DNA of 64,000 nucleotides from an uncultured Oscillospiraceae bacterium (GTDB lineage Bacteria > Bacillota > Clostridia > Oscillospirales > Oscillospiraceae), in NCBI GenBank assembly GCA_934589525.1, contig CAKTOB010000006.1, forward strand, positions 39,403 through 103,402, in the 5' to 3' direction. Below, piece by piece: positions 60,666 through 64,000 of the stretch. Each line of letters starts with the position of its first letter. Within the stretch, counting starts at the first letter, position 1. The position numbers and the translations under genes are program-made. The notes under the pieces were generated by a model that saw only the letters and a list, made by a program, of their open reading frames with translations, did not search any database and was not told the DNA's origin.

Positions 60666-61601
60666 ATGTCCAAAATCTACACCTCTGCCGACCAGCTCAT
60701 TGGCCGCACGCCCCTGTTGGAGCTTACAAACATTGAAAAGGCGGAACACCTGGAGGCCACCATCCTTGCCAAGCTGGAATATCTGAATCCGGCCGGGTCT
60801 GTAAAGGACCGGATCGCCAAGGGCATCATTGATGAGGCGGAAAGATCCGGGGCCTTGAAGCCCGGGGCCACCCTTATTGAGCCCACCTCCGGCAATACGG
60901 GCATCGGCCTGGCCTCTGTGGCGGCGGCCCGGGGGTATAAGCTCATCATCGTCATGCCGGACTCCATGAGTGTGGAGCGCCGCCAGCTGATCCGGGCCTA
61001 CGGGGCCGAGCTGGTGCTCTCCGAGGGGGCCAAGGGCATGGCCGGGGCCGTGGAAAAGGCCCGGGAGCTGGCCGCCCAGATCCCCGGCAGCTTCATCCCC
61101 GGCCAGTTCACCAACCCCGCCAACCCCAAGACCCATTTTGAGACCACGGGCCCGGAGATCTACGAAGACACCGACGGCAAGGTGGATCTTTTCGTTGCCG
61201 GTGTGGGCACCGGCGGCACGGTGACCGGCGTGGGGGAATACCTAAAGAGCAGAAAGCCCCAGACCAAAATTGTGGCCGTGGAGCCCGCCGGTTCCCCCCT
61301 GCTGTCCCAGGGCAAGGCCGGTCCCCATAAAATCCAGGGCATCGGCGCCAACTTCGTCCCCCAGGTGCTGAACACCCAGGTTTATGACGAGGTCATCCCC
61401 GTAGCCGATGCCGATGCCTTTGCCGCCGGTCGGCTGGTGGGCCACAAAGAGGGGGTCCTTGTGGGCATCTCCTCCGGCGCCGCCCTGTGGGCCGCCATGA
61501 CCCTGGCCAAGCGCCCGGAAAACAAGGGCAAAACCATCGTCGTCCTCTTCCCCGACACCGGCGACCGGTACCTGTCCACTCCTTTGTTTGCCGCCGAATA
61601 A
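60666..61601 (+). CDS. cysK: Cysteine synthase A (O-acetylserine sulfhydrylase)
   Basis: PLP enzyme making cysteine from O-acetylserine and sulfide. 311 residues from MSKIYTSADQLIGRTPLLEL. The PLP lysine is in NPAGSVKDRIA (about residue 45). The substrate loop is PTSGNTGIGLA, and the phosphate loop is GVGTGGTVTGVG. AAGGAAGA precedes the ATG. The upstream in-frame extension is repeat DNA. No leader riboswitch or T-box is visible. Confidence 0.96.
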   Translation: MSKIYTSADQLIGRTPLLELTNIEKAEHLEATILAKLEYLNPAGSVKDRIAKGIIDEAERSGALKPGATLIEPTSGNTGIGLASVAAARGYKLIIVMPDSMSVERRQLIRAYGAELVLSEGAKGMAGAVEKARELAAQIPGSFIPGQFTNPANPKTHFETTGPEIYEDTDGKVDLFVAGVGTGGTVTGVGEYLKSRKPQTKIVAVEPAGSPLLSQGKAGPHKIQGIGANFVPQVLNTQVYDEVIPVADADAFAAGRLVGHKEGVLVGISSGAALWAAMTLAKRPENKGKTIVVLFPDTGDRYLSTPLFAAE

Positions 61602-61617
61602 CAAAGAACGACAAAGA

Positions 61618-61647
61618 ACGCTTCCCGAATCCGGGAAGCGTTTTTTG
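61618..61647 (+). terminator. cysK terminator
   Basis: Stem ACGCTTCCC/GGGAAGCGT (61618-61626, 61633-61641) then T-rich TTTTTGTTG. Confidence 0.92.
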
Positions 61648-61667
61648 TTGGAATGACGGTTCACCTG

Positions 61668-63071
61668 TCACTCCAGGCCTGCCTTCACGTTGGAGGAATA
61701 GGTACAGGACTGGTAGACCTCGTCGCCGTCCTGGAGCTTGAAGGTGATGTAGAGGAAGTCCTCGTCTTCGTCGGGGGTGGTCCACTTGTAGGAATGGGCG
61801 TCCGCGTTCCAGGTCATTTCCATGTCCTTCCAGGGAATGCCGTCGCTGCCCAGGGCCTGGCGGGCTTGGGCGTAGGTACACTCCCGGGTCTCTTTCAGAA
61901 TTTTAAAGAGGGCCTGCATATCCTCCAGACTGGCGGTGCCGGTGGCTTCGGGGTTCGACATGCCGAAGTCCGTGTCGTCCTGGGTGGGCTGGGGCTCCGG
62001 GTCCTCCTCCGGCAGAGGCTCAACCTCTTGCGCTGTGCCAATGACCTCCTGCACCGGCTCTCCCGCTTCGATGAGCGGCAGGTACCATTCATAGTACAGA
62101 TAGGGCAGGGCCGTCTCGTCCACATCATCCCAGTAGGTGCCCCAAGGGCGCAGGAACATCTGATAGTGGAAAGTGTTGTCCCCGTTTTCGTAGTCTGCCT
62201 CAATATGGATCATCTTCTCATACCGGACCAGACCCGGGTCAATGATCCAGTCCGCGTGGCTTACAGGCACATCCGTAAACCAGCCCTCCTCGGACATCAG
62301 GGTGCCCTGGGGGCCGGTGCCCTCTTTGTTCAGGGTGACCTTCATCCAGGCCATGGGATTGGCCCAGCTGTAGTCCTCGTCCCAGAGGGTCAGGGTGCCG
62401 GTGTAGTCCTCCTCCAGGTCAATGAGGCCGCAGACGTCCCACCATTGGCCTTCCATTTCTTCATAGCTTCCGGTGCAGCCGGTCATGGTCCACCAGCCGT
62501 ACCAGCCGCTGTTCCACCAGTCCAGCAGTTGGTCTCCGGACTCCTGGGGAATGGGGATACCGGTGGTGAGGACATCGGTCCCCACATTGGCGGCTTCCTC
62601 CCGGGAAAGAGCAGCGGGGTCAATGGTGATCTCCCCGTATTTTTTTCCCAGCATCTGCTCAAAATGGACCTTCACGGGGGAGGTCAGGTCGCTTAGCACG
62701 AAGGCGGTGCGGATTTCCAGGGCCGTCCCCGGGCCCACGTCCGTAAACTGCTGTTCCAGCACCGTTTCATAGGTGGCGTAGTCCGCGATCACCGTGGCGG
62801 TCTCCAGGGTGGCCCCTTTCTGGGTGGCGGATTCGGAGACGGTCCAGAGGAACGAGGCGGTCTCCTTGCTGTTGTTGATGTAGTCCAAGGTCAGCACCAG
62901 GGCATCTTTCCCGTCGGTGTCCTCCATGATGCAGGCGCTTTTGTACAGGAGTTCGTAGTCCCCCAGCTTGATGCGGTTGGGGTCTGCTGCTTCCTTCTTG
63001 CCGCAGGCCGCCAGGCTCCAAAGGAGCAGCGCCGCCAGCAGCCAGCAGGTCCATCTTCTCATCTTTTTCAT
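61668..63071 (-). CDS. Secreted lipoprotein, unknown function
   Basis: 467 residues. Lipoprotein signal peptide MKKMRRWTCWLLAALLLWSL with lipobox LAAC (Cys at about 23), so it is lipidated by Lgt and held on the outer face of the membrane. First domain (about 30-165) is a beta-rich DUF5067-like segment: YELLYKSACIMED, LTLDYINNSKETASFLW. A Trp/Tyr-rich middle (GWYGWWTMTGC, WAWDEDYSW-like) and an acidic Pro linker (EEDPEPQPTQDD) follow. A short C-terminal part has CTYAQARQALG. Function not known. Confidence 0.82.
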   Translation of the reverse strand: MKKMRRWTCWLLAALLLWSLAACGKKEAADPNRIKLGDYELLYKSACIMEDTDGKDALVLTLDYINNSKETASFLWTVSESATQKGATLETATVIADYATYETVLEQQFTDVGPGTALEIRTAFVLSDLTSPVKVHFEQMLGKKYGEITIDPAALSREEAANVGTDVLTTGIPIPQESGDQLLDWWNSGWYGWWTMTGCTGSYEEMEGQWWDVCGLIDLEEDYTGTLTLWDEDYSWANPMAWMKVTLNKEGTGPQGTLMSEEGWFTDVPVSHADWIIDPGLVRYEKMIHIEADYENGDNTFHYQMFLRPWGTYWDDVDETALPYLYYEWYLPLIEAGEPVQEVIGTAQEVEPLPEEDPEPQPTQDDTDFGMSNPEATGTASLEDMQALFKILKETRECTYAQARQALGSDGIPWKDMEMTWNADAHSYKWTTPDEDEDFLYITFKLQDGDEVYQSCTYSSNVKAGLE

Positions 63072-63181
63072 AAATGCCTCCTTTATTACAGCATATCCGG
63101 CAGCGCGGAACGACCCGTGTGGGTCATGGACGGGGAGCCGTTTCCTCTGTCACAGCGATTTTGGCTCCTTTAGTACCTTAT

Positions 63182-63225
63182 ATTATATGAGACATTTGTC
63201 CCTTTGTCACTGACAGAAGTGTCAG
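63182..63225 (-). promoter_or_regulatory. Lipoprotein promoter with upstream palindrome
   Basis: Minus strand GTGACA (63205-63210), 17-bp spacer, TATAAT (63182-63187). A perfect palindrome CTGACA-GAAG-TGTCAG (63210-63225) abuts the -35 and may bind a regulator. Confidence 0.65.
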
Positions 63226-63351
63226 TTGGTTTCGTTTTCAAAAAAATTCGTTCCATCCTACAAAAACCGTTTTTAGAATTATTTAATTTCACAACAAATA
63301 TTGGATGAAACTACAAACATTTCTACTGTTTCAAGTATTTTTCAAAACCTA

Positions 63352-63380
63352 TTGCAATCATTTTTATCCTGTGGTATTAT
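63352..63380 (+). promoter_or_regulatory. Promoter of the TM2 gene
   Basis: TTGCAA (63352-63357), 17-bp spacer, TATTAT (63375-63380). The rest of the 63072-63453 gap is AT-rich and otherwise featureless. Confidence 0.65.
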
Positions 63381-63453
63381 AATATCAGGTATAGGACATA
63401 AAGCCCTATATATACAAATATCATCTACTACATTGTAATAGGAGGCGTTAGAA

Positions 63454-63792
63454 ATGATGGATCAGAACAAGCTTGACATGTATCTCATGACGAACCAGAA
63501 GTATTTCCCCCCGGAAAAGATGAACGATCTGAAAAACCGGCTATCCGCCATTGATGACCAGAAATTCAGCCAGCTGTCGGCGGTTGAATTGAAAGACCCC
63601 ACCACCTTGCTGCTGGTCTCCATCTTTCTCGGCGGCCTGGGCATCGACCGGTTTATGCTGGGCGAAACCGGTATGGGTATCCTGAAACTGCTCACCGGCG
63701 GCTGCTTCGGCATCCTGACGATCATTGACTGGTTCTCGGTGTCTAAGAAAACCAAAGAAAAAAACTACGAAGCCCTGATGGCCGTCTTGTGA
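63454..63792 (+). CDS. TM2-domain membrane protein
   Basis: 112 residues with TAGGAGGCG before the ATG. A soluble N-terminal segment (1-48) rich in Lys, Asp and Gln, then the TM2 domain: LLLVSIFLGGLGIDRFMLGE, GILKLLTGGCFGILTIID, and FSVSKKTKEKNYEAL. Two membrane helices joined by the GxDRF turn are the family mark. Bacterial TM2 proteins have no agreed function. Confidence 0.88.
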   Translation: MMDQNKLDMYLMTNQKYFPPEKMNDLKNRLSAIDDQKFSQLSAVELKDPTTLLLVSIFLGGLGIDRFMLGETGMGILKLLTGGCFGILTIIDWFSVSKKTKEKNYEALMAVL

Positions 63793-63902
63793 CCCCCTTG
63801 GGTTCACTTTTCGTTGTTTTCCCATAAGCGAAGGAACCCTCCTACCGCCAGTTCTTGAACTGCGCCCCGTCAAGTAGACAGCGAAATAATTAACGAAAAG
63901 TT

Positions 63903-63978
63903 CACAGCACTGCGGTGCTGTGACACCCATCCAATATGTGCACTTGCTCCGGCAAGCACACATATTGGATGGGTTTTG
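63903..63978 (+). terminator. Two tandem hairpins, the second terminator-like
   Basis: CACAGCAC-TGCG-GTGCTGTG (63903-63922), then a long hairpin with 16-bp perfect arms ACCCATCCAATATGTG/CACATATTGGATGGGT (63925-63940, 63959-63974) and an inner CTTGC/GCAAG, followed by TTTTG. No gene is seen in 63793-64000. The second hairpin may end TM2 transcription or mark the edge of a mobile element outside the window. Confidence 0.6.
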
Positions 63979-64000
63979 TTATGCCGCCAGTAACATAGTG

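Overview
The window is a GC-rich chromosomal segment around the replication origin of a Gram-positive bacterium of the class Clostridia, most likely a gut member of the Oscillospirales. The evidence is the Firmicutes-type dnaA-dnaN-yaaA-recF-gyrB-gyrA order with remB, three Spo0J-type parS sites, a rimP-nusA-rnpM-ylxQ-infB operon, an acetylase-type diaminopimelate pathway and a bile salt hydrolase. The genus cannot be fixed from the sequence alone.

Layout. Left of the origin (1-15.3 kb) genes run on the minus strand, away from oriC: serS (partial), parB, parA, a zinc-ribbon membrane protein, a bile salt hydrolase, remB, rnhA, gyrA, gyrB, recF, yaaA, dnaN and dnaA. DnaA boxes lie between dnaA and dnaN (13.74-13.90 kb) and upstream of dnaA (15.77-15.97 kb), giving a bipartite origin. 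Right of it are a YitT protein and an IMP dehydrogenase of the Tritrichomonas-like type (16-18.7 kb), an AT-rich island (18.8-19.35 kb), an AlbA_2 regulator, gluQ, MATE and LacI genes, a small toxin-like locus (25.8-26.3 kb), prmA, ymfF-ymfH-lgt, a histidine kinase with HtrA and an acyl-ACP thioesterase (33.8-37.3 kb), the rimP-to-ribF translation and RNA genes (37.8-46.3 kb), CapA plus a membrane-anchored sigma-like protein, a holin-like type I toxin locus (49.2-49.5 kb), patA-dapL divergent from dapH, a two-component system, an MBOAT/SGNH cell-surface acylation module, cysK, a lipoprotein and a TM2 protein.

Intergenic DNA is unusual. Almost every long gap holds a mosaic of short foldback repeats. 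Many mosaics are bracketed by inverted arrays of CAATTGTC/GACAATTG. Repeats sit in the dnaA leader, inside the nusA-rnpM operon and between truB and ribF.

Best candidates for something new: (i) a convergent small-ORF/antisense-RNA pair at 25.99-26.28 kb with a decayed neighbouring copy that keeps its antisense promoter; (ii) a second pair of the holin-like family at 49.2-49.5 kb, with the odd shared feature that sense and antisense transcripts begin with the same sequence; (iii) a 222-bp highly structured inverted-repeat element before guaB; (iv) a dense DnaA-box cluster 22 kb from oriC, before the rimP operon. No CRISPR array, rRNA, tRNA or intact transposase gene was recognised. All assignments are by eye, without database searches.
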